This document shows, in pieces, positions 30,924-42,019 of a DNA stretch of 64,000 bases. The notes under the pieces are model-generated. The model was not told the DNA's origin, did no database searches, and saw only the letters and a program-made list of their open reading frames with translations. The DNA is from Coenobita brevimanus (taxonomy: Eukaryota > Arthropoda > Malacostraca > Decapoda > Coenobitidae). Position numbers and translations under genes: made by a program. Numbering within the stretch: position 1 is the first letter of the stretch; the number at the start of each line of letters is the position of its first letter. Location of the stretch: contig CM064715.1 of the NCBI GenBank assembly GCA_032717465.1, forward strand, positions 37,269,604 through 37,333,603. The letters are read 5' to 3'.

Positions 30924-33167
30924 ATGGCTACCGCTGTATTTGTACAGGAAGCCAAAGATATGGGTCTCACAGACCCAGAGAAAATACAGAGTTACGTTCT
31001 CTCACGGTTCAATTACGAGCAAGAACGTGAGAAAGATGCTCGTGAAGAGCGTAGGATTCAGCGCGAATACGAGCGAGAACAGCGCGAACACGAGCAGAAA
31101 CAACGCGAGCTCGAGTTAGTACAAGAGCGAGAACAGCGCGAATACGAGCGTGAACAACGAGACAAAGAACGAGAACACGAATATGAAATGATGAAGCTCA
31201 AGCGAGATTCCTTGGCTTCAGATACATCTGGTGCAGTTGGTCCAAGCTCCACGAGCGTTCTTCCTGCACATGTCCTGGCGACCCCACGCATCAAGCTTCC
31301 TTCATACAAGGAAAGCGAGCGAATCGAGCCGTACATAGCTCGTTTTGAGGACATGGCAGACATGTATCAACTGGATGAGGCAGCTAAGCGGATCCAATTT
31401 CTTAGTTTATTTGAGGGCCCTGCCCTCGATATTCTCCACAGAATTCGTGGAGACAATCTCACATATGAGATGATGAAAGCTGCACTCATTAAGGCGTATG
31501 GTCTCACAGTAGACGACGCCAAAGTTCAGTTCATGCGAGCTTGTCTCCAAGACAAGGAGACAGCTGTTCAGTTCCTTGATCGTCTCACAGCTTACTTAAA
31601 TGGGTGGATGGAGAAAGATGAAACTCCTTCCACGCATGAGGGGATAATTGACCTTATGCTGCGTACACAGCTAGAGAGGTCGTGGCCTGCTGAGCTCATA
31701 GCACAGCTTAAGATCTGCCAGGTGAAAGATGCCAGCCAAATGGCAGAGACGGCTGACGCATTCTTTACTGCATACGGGTATCAAGCTCGTAAGCAAAACA
31801 CCTGGAGCAGAAAAGATACTGCCAAGTCTGGGAAGTCGTCTCAGACTGAATCCCAGAACCAAGGCCGTTCTCAGAGTAATGGTCAAGGTCCAAAACCGCA
31901 GTGGAAGGACCAGGGGCAAAACACTCAGAAACCTGAGTGGAAGAGGTACAACAGGTACCCTAATCAGCAGCAGTATCAGCCACGCAACCGACCGTCGGGA
32001 CAAACTTTTTCACCACCAGCTCAAAAGAGGCAGGAAGCGAATGCAGCCTTCATTCCTCAGCAGCAGCACGGTGGTCACGTCCCTACCAGTGTGGGTACTT
32101 CCCCACAGTTCACTAGTCCCACAGTGACAGTGAACCCCCCTCCACAGATGGCCAATGTTCCATCTTATAATTCTCAAGGCACAATGTTTGCCGCATCAAT
32201 TCAGCAGCCTCATGAGTGGCTAGCTGCTTCCTCCACAGGCCCTCCCACAGGTGACAGTACCTTCCTTGTTCAGCCAGGGTTTGTGGGAGACATTCCTGTG
32301 AAGGTCCTGAGAGACAATGGTTCCTCAGGTTGCTCTGTTAAGCAGAGTTTAGTTCGGCCTGAGCAGTATACAGGTCGACAGATCCATGCAAGCCTTATTG
32401 ATGGATCAGTGAGATTGTTCCCTGAGGCATGTATCCAGGTGGCATCTCCATTTTATACTGGTACGACACTTGTGGTTGTCATGCCAGAGCCTCTATTTGA
32501 CTTAATAGTAGGCAATATTAATGGAGTCAAGGATAGTTGCTCCGATGACGCTACTCAGACTTCGGCTGCTGCGGTAACACGAGCCATGACTGAGGCTCCA
32601 GACTGTGTCACCCCAGTGATCATTGAATCGCCGCAAGATCTGATGTGTAGTCAACTTGTTGTACAAGAACAACATTTTGACCCGACACTTGCTGCCGTGT
32701 GGAACAAACAAAAGGGTCGAGTGATAAAGTATTCACGGGGAGGTCGAGCCAAGTTCCTTCGTAAACAAGGACGGCTCTACCGTGAGTCACGAACACCCGA
32801 GGGCGAGGTTCGACTGCAGTTTGTTGTTCCCGCCAAGTACCGCCTAGCAGTGTTACAATGGGGTCATTGTTCAGCCTCAGGAGGTCACATGGGCAAAAGG
32901 AAGACCCAGGGCCGTATCCGAGCTGACTTTTTCTGGCCAGGGATGGGACGGGACATAGATAGTTTTGTCCGTTCTTGCAGTGTGTGCCAAAGTATCACCA
33001 CTAATCAGGGACATGCCCTTCCTGTGCCATTTGTAACTACACCTGTAATCTCTGAGTCAGTTGAGAGACAGGGTAGTGGTGAAGTGGGTGCAGACCTGAT
33101 GTCTCGCCCATTGGCCCCACAGGACACATTATGTCCAGGGCCTGTACATACATATTATGTACCGTAA
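30924..33167 (+). CDS. Gag-protease-integrase-zinc-finger polyprotein of an RT-less LTR retrotransposon (747 aa)
   Basis: The start is chosen at GCCATGG, 410 bp after the primer-binding site. Residues ~30-95 are a charged coiled coil of (R/Q)EYEREQRE-type repeats. Residues ~125-290 are a gag capsid-like region with a SCAN-like segment (AVQFLDRLTAYLNGWMEK). Residues ~295-390 are a Gln-rich basic linker. A protease-like region holds VKVLRDNGSSGCS with Asp at ~464. Residues ~646-690 form the integrase HHCC module (HCSASGGHM... CSVCQ). The ORF then ends shortly after in GADLMSRPLAP. RT, RNase H and the integrase DDE core are missing, although the frame is uninterrupted. The protease triplet is DNG instead of the usual D(T/S)G. 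The product probably forms particles that borrow RT from a related autonomous element; this is inference. Confidence 0.88.
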   Translation: MATAVFVQEAKDMGLTDPEKIQSYVLSRFNYEQEREKDAREERRIQREYEREQREHEQKQRELELVQEREQREYEREQRDKEREHEYEMMKLKRDSLASDTSGAVGPSSTSVLPAHVLATPRIKLPSYKESERIEPYIARFEDMADMYQLDEAAKRIQFLSLFEGPALDILHRIRGDNLTYEMMKAALIKAYGLTVDDAKVQFMRACLQDKETAVQFLDRLTAYLNGWMEKDETPSTHEGIIDLMLRTQLERSWPAELIAQLKICQVKDASQMAETADAFFTAYGYQARKQNTWSRKDTAKSGKSSQTESQNQGRSQSNGQGPKPQWKDQGQNTQKPEWKRYNRYPNQQQYQPRNRPSGQTFSPPAQKRQEANAAFIPQQQHGGHVPTSVGTSPQFTSPTVTVNPPPQMANVPSYNSQGTMFAASIQQPHEWLAASSTGPPTGDSTFLVQPGFVGDIPVKVLRDNGSSGCSVKQSLVRPEQYTGRQIHASLIDGSVRLFPEACIQVASPFYTGTTLVVVMPEPLFDLIVGNINGVKDSCSDDATQTSAAAVTRAMTEAPDCVTPVIIESPQDLMCSQLVVQEQHFDPTLAAVWNKQKGRVIKYSRGGRAKFLRKQGRLYRESRTPEGEVRLQFVVPAKYRLAVLQWGHCSASGGHMGKRKTQGRIRADFFWPGMGRDIDSFVRSCSVCQSITTNQGHALPVPFVTTPVISESVERQGSGEVGADLMSRPLAPQDTLCPGPVHTYYVP

Positions 33168-33670
33168 GTTAAGGGGGAAGTTGAGAGGCGACTTGAGGCT
33201 ATGGAAGACCTAAGTTTGCATAAGGATTCTCAGCTTCCCGGTACTAATAGAAGTACTGTAGGTTAAGGGGGAAGTTCGAGAGAGAACTCCGCAGTGGCGA
33301 CTTGAGGCTATGGAAGACCCAAGTTTGCATAAGGATTCTCAGCTTCCCGGTACTAATAGAAGTACTGTAGGTTAAGGGGGAAGTTCGAGAGAGAACTCCG
33401 CAGTGGCGACTTGAGGCTATGGAAGACCCAAGTTTGCATAAGGATTCTCAGCTTCCCGGTACTAATATAAGTATTGTACTGTAGGTTAAGGGGGAAGTGA
33501 GAATTCCGCAGAGGCGACTTGAGGCTATGGAAGACCCAAGTTTGCAAGGATTCTCAGCTCTCCGATATTAATATAAGAACTGTAGGTTAAGGCACAGGTT
33601 GAGGACCCGTGTGCAGTTCGAGGCTATGGAAGACCCGAGGTTGCACAGGGATTCTCAACTTGCCGACCAT
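33165..33670 (+). repeat. Tandem repeat, five ~104-109-bp units, before the 3' LTR
   Basis: AAGGATTCTCAGC recurs at 33222, 33331, 33440 and 33546, with a diverged unit near 33650. Each unit holds GGTTAAGGGGGAAGTT, GGCGACTTGAGGCTATGGAAGACC and TTTGCA. The same array, also of about five units, lies in the sister element at 41500-42010, so it is a fixed part of the family. It starts at the stop codon of the ORF. Confidence 0.9.
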
Positions 33671-34263
33671 AATCGTGTGCTAAAATTAATGGCGACCTCG
33701 AGTGTACTTTTCATAGCATGTACTGACTGCTAGCCAGAGAGAGTAATTGTAACATAATAAGAATTTTGTCTCATTGACACTTTTGATGCTCCACCTTAAT
33801 TGGTTTTGCAGGTTCAGCAATGGGTGTAGCAGTTTTGCTGTGCGGACCAGCTGATCATCTGCCGCACGCTGCTGCCTCTTCTCCTCTGCCTTCGTCGTCG
33901 CCATATTATTTACTGTGTCATTTTACACGTAGATACAGTTACACTACAACTGTCACACCTACACCGTGTATTACATACACCACGCTACACAACAATTAGT
34001 TGTCAGTGTAAATGTAGCGAATTTTCGCTCAGTTTGACCTGAGTACAGGATTTTCACCGTCGTCACGGAGTTTTTCCCTCAAGCTTGCTTCTATTAACGT
34101 AAATACGAGGTTTTTTCACTCACTGGCGACTGCGATTTTCTCCTGTAGCAGGATAGCACACACACCACAGTGTGAATCTTGTGTGACTGAGTTAGGATTT
34201 ATATGTATGTATATTGAAATCATTCTTCTGAAGGAAGAAAGATTTAATTTTCATGGGGCGTAA
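33671..34263 (+). other. 3' untranslated interior of the LTR element
   Basis: Non-coding on the sense strand. On the antisense strand 33686-33904 is open for 72 codons. The same reading in the sister copy has one stop. A purine-rich stretch (34232-34260, AAGGAAGAAAG and ATGGGGCG) before the LTR is the likely polypurine tract. Confidence 0.6.
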
Positions 34264-35307
34264 TGTCACGAATCAATTCGCGACATTTCCTTTTTGTGAG
34301 AAGCCACGAACTATTAGTGGAAAACTCACTGTGTATCGCTCAGCTAACCGTTTCTCCCTCCATTTCGGGGTATACTTTTCAAAACATTCGTCACTGTTTA
34401 AAAGTGACCGATTTAATGCACGTCATTAAGTGCGCTACTGAGCGATACAATTGTTTCTTTATCGTTCGCCTCTGCTCGCCTAAACCGTTAGCCACGCCTT
34501 CTTCTGGTAGCTTGTGCGTCCTGCCTATACATTATTTGAATTCAGTCTTGTGTTTGCTGTGACGGAGGAAGGTCCTGTGCTCCAAGAAGTGTGAGAGGTC
34601 GCTAGCACCTAAGCTCCACTGAGACAGTTAATCCAGTCCTCCCACCTTAGTGGTGATACATAGCATTCATCGACTGGTATTTCTTTTGTGTATTTCCTAG
34701 TTTTAAGAGTTTAGTTAAGGTGTTTTTCCTAGGCGTAAGTATTTAGCTTCTGTGTGAGTGAGCGAGTGCGTCTCATTTAATTGATTTGAATTGTAACGTT
34801 AAATTTATCTTTTGTGATTAATAAATTTAACAGTTCCTTTCTTGAGCTTAATGTAAGTAAACTCTTGTTTCATTTCTCCATAATTAAGCTTATTTCCCAT
34901 ATAGCTCCTAGCTTGCATAAACATTTACTATTCATAACTGGTACTTAGACCAGTCTTGTTGTATTAACTTAAAATCCGTTGTGCCAGGAGTTAATGCATC
35001 AGCAAGAACCTGATGTTATTATTATTAGTATTAGTTATTTATTGTCAGGGGTGATGTAACTTTCTCCAGAGGCTAACAGTACAGTAATTCAGCAATTGTG
35101 AGTAATTAGTCTCTGCTGTGTACTGTTGAGAAAGTTTATAAATTCTCGTTCTCAGAGAATCGTGCTAAGCCAACGTAAAGTAATCGTTGCTTGATGTAGC
35201 AAGACAACCATTGTCTCTGCTCTTCAATATTATTGAATATTATCAATTTAAATAATATTTAACCATTTATTCCAAAATTACCGTGATATTATAAAAACCC
35301 CGTGACA
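34264..35307 (+). repeat. 3' LTR (1044 bp)
   Basis: Matches the 5' LTR almost base for base and ends CGTGACA before the CCTTA duplication. Confidence 0.93.
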
Positions 35308-35727
35308 CCTTATTCTGGCTAGACGGGCGGCCTGGTTGGGCCCGACCAGATCAATCGGCTGGTCATGCCTTGGCTAGGGTCAAGTGGGCACTGGGGGGCC
35401 TGGTGGCTCCTATCATCCTGGAGTCACCCTTGCCCAAGTCCCTTGCTGGTTACCTGCGTATACTCTCCTGCTACTTCTGGGGTCGCCAGTGGTATTATCC
35501 CTGGGATACGACCTCCCATTGTTGGGCTCCATGGTGGGTGGAGGGGTGGGGAAATGAAGTTATTTCTGGTCTAATTATGGCTGAATCTACCCCCAATTTT
35601 GGTACTCATGTGGCAGGCGGCTGGGCCCATGAGTCCCCAACTACCAGCCACGTCTTTGCTCCTGCCGACCCTATATCACATAAGGGCAATAAGGGTAAGG
35701 AGCGCTCTCTCACTCTTCACTGAGACG

Positions 35728-37285
35728 ATGCCTGGCTTCTTTGTGCCTGACCAATATATGAAATTCCTAGTTTTGAAGTTGGCTGATGGTTCCCCTTTCA
35801 GGGGCCAAAATGCGATTAAGGTTCACCGTGACCTGGTCAAGTCTTGTGGTTCATCCCCAAAGGTTATTCCACAGGCAGATGGGTCACTCCTTATACCTGT
35901 AGAGGACAGGGATGCTCACCAAAGTGCCCACATCCATGCCATCAAATGTTTAGCCTCCTTTGATGTCAAAGTCACAAGTCATTCCACCCTGAACCAGACT
36001 CGGGGTGTTGTCTTCTCTAAGAAGTTCCTTAGGTACTCAGAGGAGGACCTCCTGGACGGGCTGAAAGACCAAGGAGTAGTGATAGTGGAGAGGATAAAGA
36101 AAAAGGTAAGTGGGATATTGACAGACACACCATCACTGACTGTCACCTTTGATCCGTTGACATTGCCTGATGTCTTAGAGGCAGCTTACTACTGCCTTCA
36201 GGTTAAGGCATATGTGCCAAGACCTATTGCCAGAGATTTGGGCATGTCAGCAGGTCTTGTCGTAGGAACATGCAAGGTCTCCCACAGGTGTGTGTTAATT
36301 GTGGTGGTAATTCACATGGTGAGATGGACTGCCAGAATCCCCTCTTGTGTATCAACTGCTGCGGTGCTCACCTAGCTTCTTCAACACAGTGTGACCAGTA
36401 CAAGTTTTAGAATGAAGCCATGTCAGTTCAAACCCGTGAGAAGATTTCTTTTGCAGAGGCAAAGGAAGGGGTCAGAGGGATGTTTATCCACGCTGGGGTA
36501 CAACAAGACAACACTTCATACTGCCCCACCTGCTTCTCGGAGTAATCAGTAGTCACAGACGTACAAGTTGGGAGATGCTACTGTGACGGCAACACATGGA
36601 AAAGGTCCCATTCCAGTACCCACTCCTTCAACTCGTGATATGCAAAATGCTCTCCTCATGGTTCATACTGTTTGTGAGAATGATGTTTTCTCGACCGCCA
36701 CTCTGACTGTTTCCGCCCCCACTTTGTCGGCTGACGGCTTACACAGTTCTGTGGTGGTGGCAGATGTCCACATTGACTGGACTCCTTCTCCCCCCTTACC
36801 CAATAAGCCCAAGGCTCTACCTGTACTTGGCAAATATCACCGTTGTTCGTCAGAGTCCTTTAAGCATGAAGACCTGCCAACCAAGGTCTCCGTTGTTGAC
36901 CCTTCTGTCAACACCTCTCCTGTTCCCTCTGCCCAGCAGGCTGAGGGATCTAGCCAGATGACATCTGAAGCTGCTGGTTCATCTCTGGTCCCGTCCCCAC
37001 CTAGGTATGTTGGATAGCTCGTAGATGCTTCAGATCTGAATCGCTTCTGATGTGAGCACTGGCCATCCTACATCTCCAAAGGCAGCCACTAAGCCACCTT
37101 CCAAAAAAACTGGCTTGCCCACTCCAAGAAGGAGTGTTGTAAATCTTACTTCCTCGTCCTCACGTTTGCCTTTGGATGTTAGACAGAGGGTGCGGGTTTC
37201 TGGTGCTAGGCAGGCTCCTCCAAAGGGCTTTCATAAGCATCAGTCCAAACCCGCTTGCTTGTCAGGTGTACAGTCCCACACTTAA
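35728..37285 (+). pseudogene. ORF1 (gag-like, CCHC zinc knuckles) of the I-like LINE, frameshifted
   Basis: MPGFFVPDQYMKFLVLKLADGS starts the frame. The N-terminal domain runs through GVVFSKKFLRYSEEDLLDGLKDQGVV to LTVTFDPLTLPDVLEAAYYCLQVKAYVPRP, the usual pre-zinc segment of I/Jockey-type ORF1. A frame change near 36230 restores CQRFGHVSRSC, CVNCGGNSHGEMDC and CINCCGAHLASSTQC, three CCHC knuckles. Stops near 36408 and 36549 follow. The Pro/Ser-rich tail (36568-37017) ends in KGFHKHQSKP. The protein would coat element RNA. It aligns along its length with the ORF1 at 61330-63182. Confidence 0.85.
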
Positions 37286-37301
37286 TCATCATCCCTCCAC
37301 A

Positions 37302-39726
37302 ATGGGTTCTATAATCCAGTGGAATTGTCGGGATTTCCATGCTAGCTGTGAGGAACTGTGCCATCTTGTTTCTCAATTTACTCCTTTGTGCATGTGCATC
37401 CAGGAGACTATGGTAGGTGATGCTGTTCCTTCCAGTCCTCCTGGTTATCATGCATTTTATTCTGATTCTCTACCTGGCCAAGGACATCATGGTGGTACTG
37501 CAATCCTAATTCGCTGTGATGTCTCATTCACTTGTCTGAGTCTTCCAAATCCACTGCAGGTTGTTGCCATTCAGATTTCCCTTCGCCGCCAATATACGGT
37601 GTGTAGTCTTTATCTACCTCCTAGTACTTCTGTTGAGAGGGTAGATCTTGCCCAGCTTATTCGTTACCTTCCATCTCCCTTTCTTTTACTGGGTGATCTG
37701 AATGGCCGTCACCTACTGTGGGATGACAGTATAACCAACCCTAGAGGTGCTAAGTTGGCTTCTTCAGTGGAGGATGAGAAGTTGGGGGTCTTGAATTCAG
37801 GTGAGATGACATACTTTTATAGTCAGACTGGTGGTTTCATGGCCATTGATTTGTCTCTGTGTTCAGCTACTGCTATTCTGGATTTAAGTGGGGTGTGTTG
37901 CCAGATTTGCATGGCAGTGACCACTTCCCAGTTATTTTAACCTCTGCTGAGTGTGAGCCACAATGTCGTCTTCCTTGCTGGCACCTGGACAAGGCGAACT
38001 GGCCACTCTGTAGAGAGTTATGTTCCACTGACCGCGCTGTGGACGATTTTGGTAGTGCTGATGAGGCAGTGGCATATATAACTGATGTAATGCATTCAGC
38101 AGCTCTTTTATCTATTCCCAAGACTTCTGTATGATTTTCTAAACATCCAGTTCCCTGGTGGACCTGAATGCACCTCTGCAGTGAGGGCCAAACGGGCTGC
38201 CTTCTCTAGGCTTTGCCACCATTGTGGAGACACACAGTATTTGGTGGCTTTTCTGAGGGCACGTGCTTATGCATGCTGTGTATTGAAGGAGGCCAGACGT
38301 GCTTCTTGGCAGGAGTACATTTCCTCTCTACATTCAAGGACTTCTCTCACCCAAGTGTGGAACTGGGCCAGAAAGATTTCTGGCAAGTTTCCTGTTCCTT
38401 CTCATCCTGTTTTTTCTGATGTGGGAGGGACTGTGACTGATCCCTTTGCTGTTGCTGAAGCGTTTGTCATGCATTTTATTGGTGTTTCTAAAAAGAACAC
38501 TGAATTGCCTTAGGTATGCCAACGTCAGCACCTGGAATCCTGTAACCTTACCTGGGGGTGACTCTTACAATGTCCCCTTTTCTATTTTTGAGCTTCGGGC
38601 TGCTTTGTCACAGCGTCATGATTCGTCTCCAGGCTGTGATGATATTCTCTACACCTTTTTACGTCATATGTCTGATGCATCCCTTTCCTTTTTGCTGGCA
38701 TTGTATAACGGAATTTGCTGTACTGGTGAGATTCTGTGTTCTTAGGGAGTTGCTGTGGTAATCCCCATCCCAAAGCCCGGAAAGGATCAACTGCAGGCAA
38801 CAAATTATCGTCCCATCTCTCTGACCTCTTGTGTCTGCAAGGTCTTGGAGAAGATGGCTAATGGCCGGCTCACGTGGTATTTGGAGAGGGGCAGTTACTT
38901 ATCACCAGTCCAGTATGATTTTCGTAAAATGCCATCTACCATGATGCCCTACTGTCCTTGGAATCTTCAGTCTGTGAGGCTTTCTCCACTAACCAACACC
39001 AGGTCACGGTCTTCTTCGATCTGGAGAAGGCATACGAAACTGCCTGGCGTCATGGCATTTCATTTTCACTTCATGAGTTTGGTCTTCATGGGCTCTTGCC
39101 TGTTTTTATTCAACATTTTTTATCTAACCGTTTTTTAAGGGTTCGAGGGGAAGGAGTGCTTTCCAATGCCCGAGCACTTGAAGATGGGGTACCACAGGGG
39201 AGTATCCTTGGTGTTACCCTCTTTGCTGTCGCCATCAACAGGGTTATCAGTGCACTTCCTGATGGTGTGCGAGGTTCATTATATGTAGATGACCTCTCAT
39301 TTTCCTTCACTGCATCTAGAATGTCTCTGATATAGAGGAAGTTGCAGCTGGCTCTTAATAGAATTTCTGAGTGGGCTGTGTCTTGCGGCTTCCATTTTTC
39401 TTTGCAAAAGACAGTGTTTATGCATTTTTGTTGAATTCGGGGGGTTCACCCAGACCTTGATTTGTATCTTTATGGTCGGAGTATATCCTGTGTGGAAGAG
39501 ACTCGGTTTTGGGGTCTTCTGTTTGATAGACGACTAATCTGGGTACCTTATATTCATTCTGTGAAGGCAACTTGTATTAAAGCTTTTGAGTCTTCTGAGG
39601 ATCTTGGGACATATTTCTTGGGGTGCTGATTATCAGACCCTCCTCCTCTTACACAGATCTCTTATCCTTTCTAGACTTGAATATGGGTTTACTCCTATGC
39701 AACAGATGCCTGACCCCTGATATTAG
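37302..39726 (+). pseudogene. ORF2 of the I-like LINE, first part: endonuclease and reverse transcriptase
   Basis: MGSIIQWNCRDFHAS starts an APE endonuclease with CIQETMVGD, SLYLPPS, FLLLGDLNGRHLLWDD and, after a frameshift near 37890, LHGSDHFPVI. These carry the expected N, E, D/N and H residues. RT follows from about 38570: VVIPIPKPGKDQLQATNYRPISLTSC, then FFDLEKAYETAW (block A) and EDGVPQGSILGVTLF (block B). The catalytic LYVDDLSF (YVDD at 39282-39293) is intact. Stops occur at ~38131, ~38166, 38511, 38743 and 39333. The reading is cut by an LTR element at 39727. Confidence 0.88.
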
Positions 39727-40764
39727 TGTCATGGAGTTTTTGAAATATCACGGGGTTTTTTAAAATAAATGCTAAATATTATTTCATTGATAATAATATT
39801 CATTAATACTGAAGAGCAGGGACAATGATTGTCTTGCTAAATCAAGCAACGATTACTTTACGCTGGCCTGCTTCGCACGATTCTCTAAGAACGACAATTT
39901 ATAAACTTTCTCAACAGTACACAGCAGAAACTAATCACTCAATTGCTGTTTTTTTTAGTACTGTTAGCCTCTGGAGAAAGTTACTTCACCCCTGACAATA
40001 AATAACTAATACTAATAATAGTATCAGGTTCTTGCTGGTGCTTAACTCCTAGGAGGCACAACGGATTTTAAGTTTAATACAAGACTGGCCTAAGTACCAG
40101 TTATGAATAGCAAAACGTTTATGCAAGCTAGGAGCTATATGGAAAATAAGCTTAATTGTGGAGAAATGAAACAAGAGTTTACATTACATTAAGCTCAAGA
40201 AAAAGAAGTGTTAAATTTATTGATTACAGAAATAAATTTAACGTTACATTTCAAATCAAATTAATGAGATCGCACTCACTCACTCACACAAGAGCTAAAT
40301 CCTTATGCCTAGAAAAAAAAAAAACACCTTAATTAAACTCTTAAACCTAGGAAAATACAAAAAGGAAATACTGGTCAATAAATGGTGTGTATCACCAAGG
40401 GGTGGGAGCTTGGAGAAACTGTACTCAGTGGAGTCTGGGTGCTAGCGACCTCTTCTCTCGCACTTCTGGAGCACAGAACCTCTCTCCGTCAGAGCAAACA
40501 CTGGACTGCTTAAGTCGTGGGAAACAAAAGCAGAGCACTAGGCCGCATTTTTCTAATGGTCGAGTGAGCGAAACGTGCCCAAAACAAATCGCTCAGCGGA
40601 AGCGCTAATGTCTCACACAAAGACGATCACGTATGACACTGAAAAATTGATTTGACAAAGCTTCCGTCCAAATGAGCGGTTAACTGAGCGATAAACAGTG
40701 AGTTTTCCACTAATAGTTCGTGGCTTCTCACAAAAGGGAAATGTCGTGAATTTGATTCGTGACA
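39727..40764 (-). repeat. 3' LTR of the minus-strand LTR element
   Basis: 1038 bp. Nearly identical to 44755-45793. The tip near 39735-39760 carries a short duplication of the CACGGGGTTTTT end. Confidence 0.92.
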
Positions 40765-40811
40765 TTACGCCCCTACAAAATTAAAGTTTTTCCTTATGGG
40801 AAAAAATTTGT

Positions 40812-40933
<122 letters not shown>

Positions 40934-41499
40934 CCTAACTCAGTCACACAAGATTCACACTGTGGTGTGTGTGCTATCCTGCTACAGGAAAAAGTCGCAG
41001 TCGCTAGTGAGCGAAAAAAAATCGTATTTACATTAATAGAAGCAAGCTTGAGGGAAAAACTCCGTGACGACAGTGAAAATCCTGTACTCAGGTCAAATTG
41101 AGCTAAAAGTCGCTACATTTACACTGACAACTAATTGTTGTGTAGCGTGATGTATGTAATACACAGTGTAGGTGTGACAGTTGTAGTGTAACTGTACCTA
41201 CGTGTAAAATGACACAGTAAATAATAATATGGCGACGACGATGGCATAAGAGAAGAGGCGGCAGCGTGCGGCAGACGATCAGCTGGCCCGCACAGCAAAA
41301 CTGCTACACCCATTGCTGTACCCGCAAAACCAATTAAGGTGGAGCATCAAAAGTGTCAATGAGACAAAATTCTTATTAAGTTACAATTACTCTCTGCCTA
41401 GCAATCAGTACATGCTACAAAAAGTACGCTCTGGCTGAAAAATACTAATGACAGCATAAGCTTCGTAGATTCGAGGTCGCCATTAATTACAGCACACGA

Positions 41500-42015
41500 T
41501 TAGTGTCGACAAGTTGAGAATCCCTGTGCAAACTCGGGTCTTCCATAGCCTCGAACTGCACATGGGTCCTTAACCTGTGCCTTAACCTACAGTACTTATA
41601 TTAATATCGGGGGGCTGAGAATCCTTGTGCAAACTCGGGTCTTCCATAGCCTCGAGTCGCCTCTGCGGAGTTCTCACTTCCCCCTTTACCTACAGTACCT
41701 ATATTAATATCGGGGAGCTGAGAATCCTTGTGCAAACTCGGGTCTTCCATAGCCTCGAGTCACCTCTGCGGAGTTCTCTCTCTAACTTCCCCCTTAACCT
41801 ACAGTACTTATATTAATATCGGGGAGCTGAGAATCCTTGTGCAAACTCGGGTCTTCCATAGCCTCGAGTCGCCTCTGCGGAGTTCTCTCTTGAACTTCCC
41901 CCTTAACCTATAGTACTTATATTAGTATCGGGGAGCTGAGAATCCTTGTGCAAACTCAGGTCTTCCATAGCCTCAAGTCGCCTCTGTGGAGTTCTCTCTC
42001 GAACTTCCCTCTTAA
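41500..42015 (-). repeat. Tandem repeat, five ~109-bp units, sister of 33165-33670
   Basis: GCTGAGAATCCTTGTGCAAACTCGG recurs at about 41608, 41719, 41828 and 41937, with a diverged unit at 41516. Confidence 0.9.
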
Positions 42016-42019
42016 CTTA

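Larger units (their letters stand above)
29470..35307 (+). mobile_element. Full-length LTR retrotransposon, RT-less, 5838 bp
   Basis: Two 1044-bp LTRs (29470-30513 and 34264-35307) start TGTCACG and end CGTKACA. They differ at only about seven positions by eye. The flanking CCTTA at 29465-29469 and 35308-35312 is a perfect 5-bp target duplication. A TGG-initiated primer-binding site follows the left LTR. One long intact ORF (30924-33167) covers gag, protease and the integrase zinc-binding region. RT, RNase H and the integrase catalytic core are absent. It is a young insertion that needs outside enzymes. Confidence 0.92.

Noticed and set aside
31729..32127. Second-frame ORFs inside the gag region (also 43088-43483, 43212-43541)
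   Set aside because: Shadow frames of the gag-protease ORF with its skewed codon use.
33165..33670. Regular ~108-bp repeats considered as a CRISPR array
   Set aside because: Units are contiguous with no unique spacers, and the setting is a eukaryotic LTR element.
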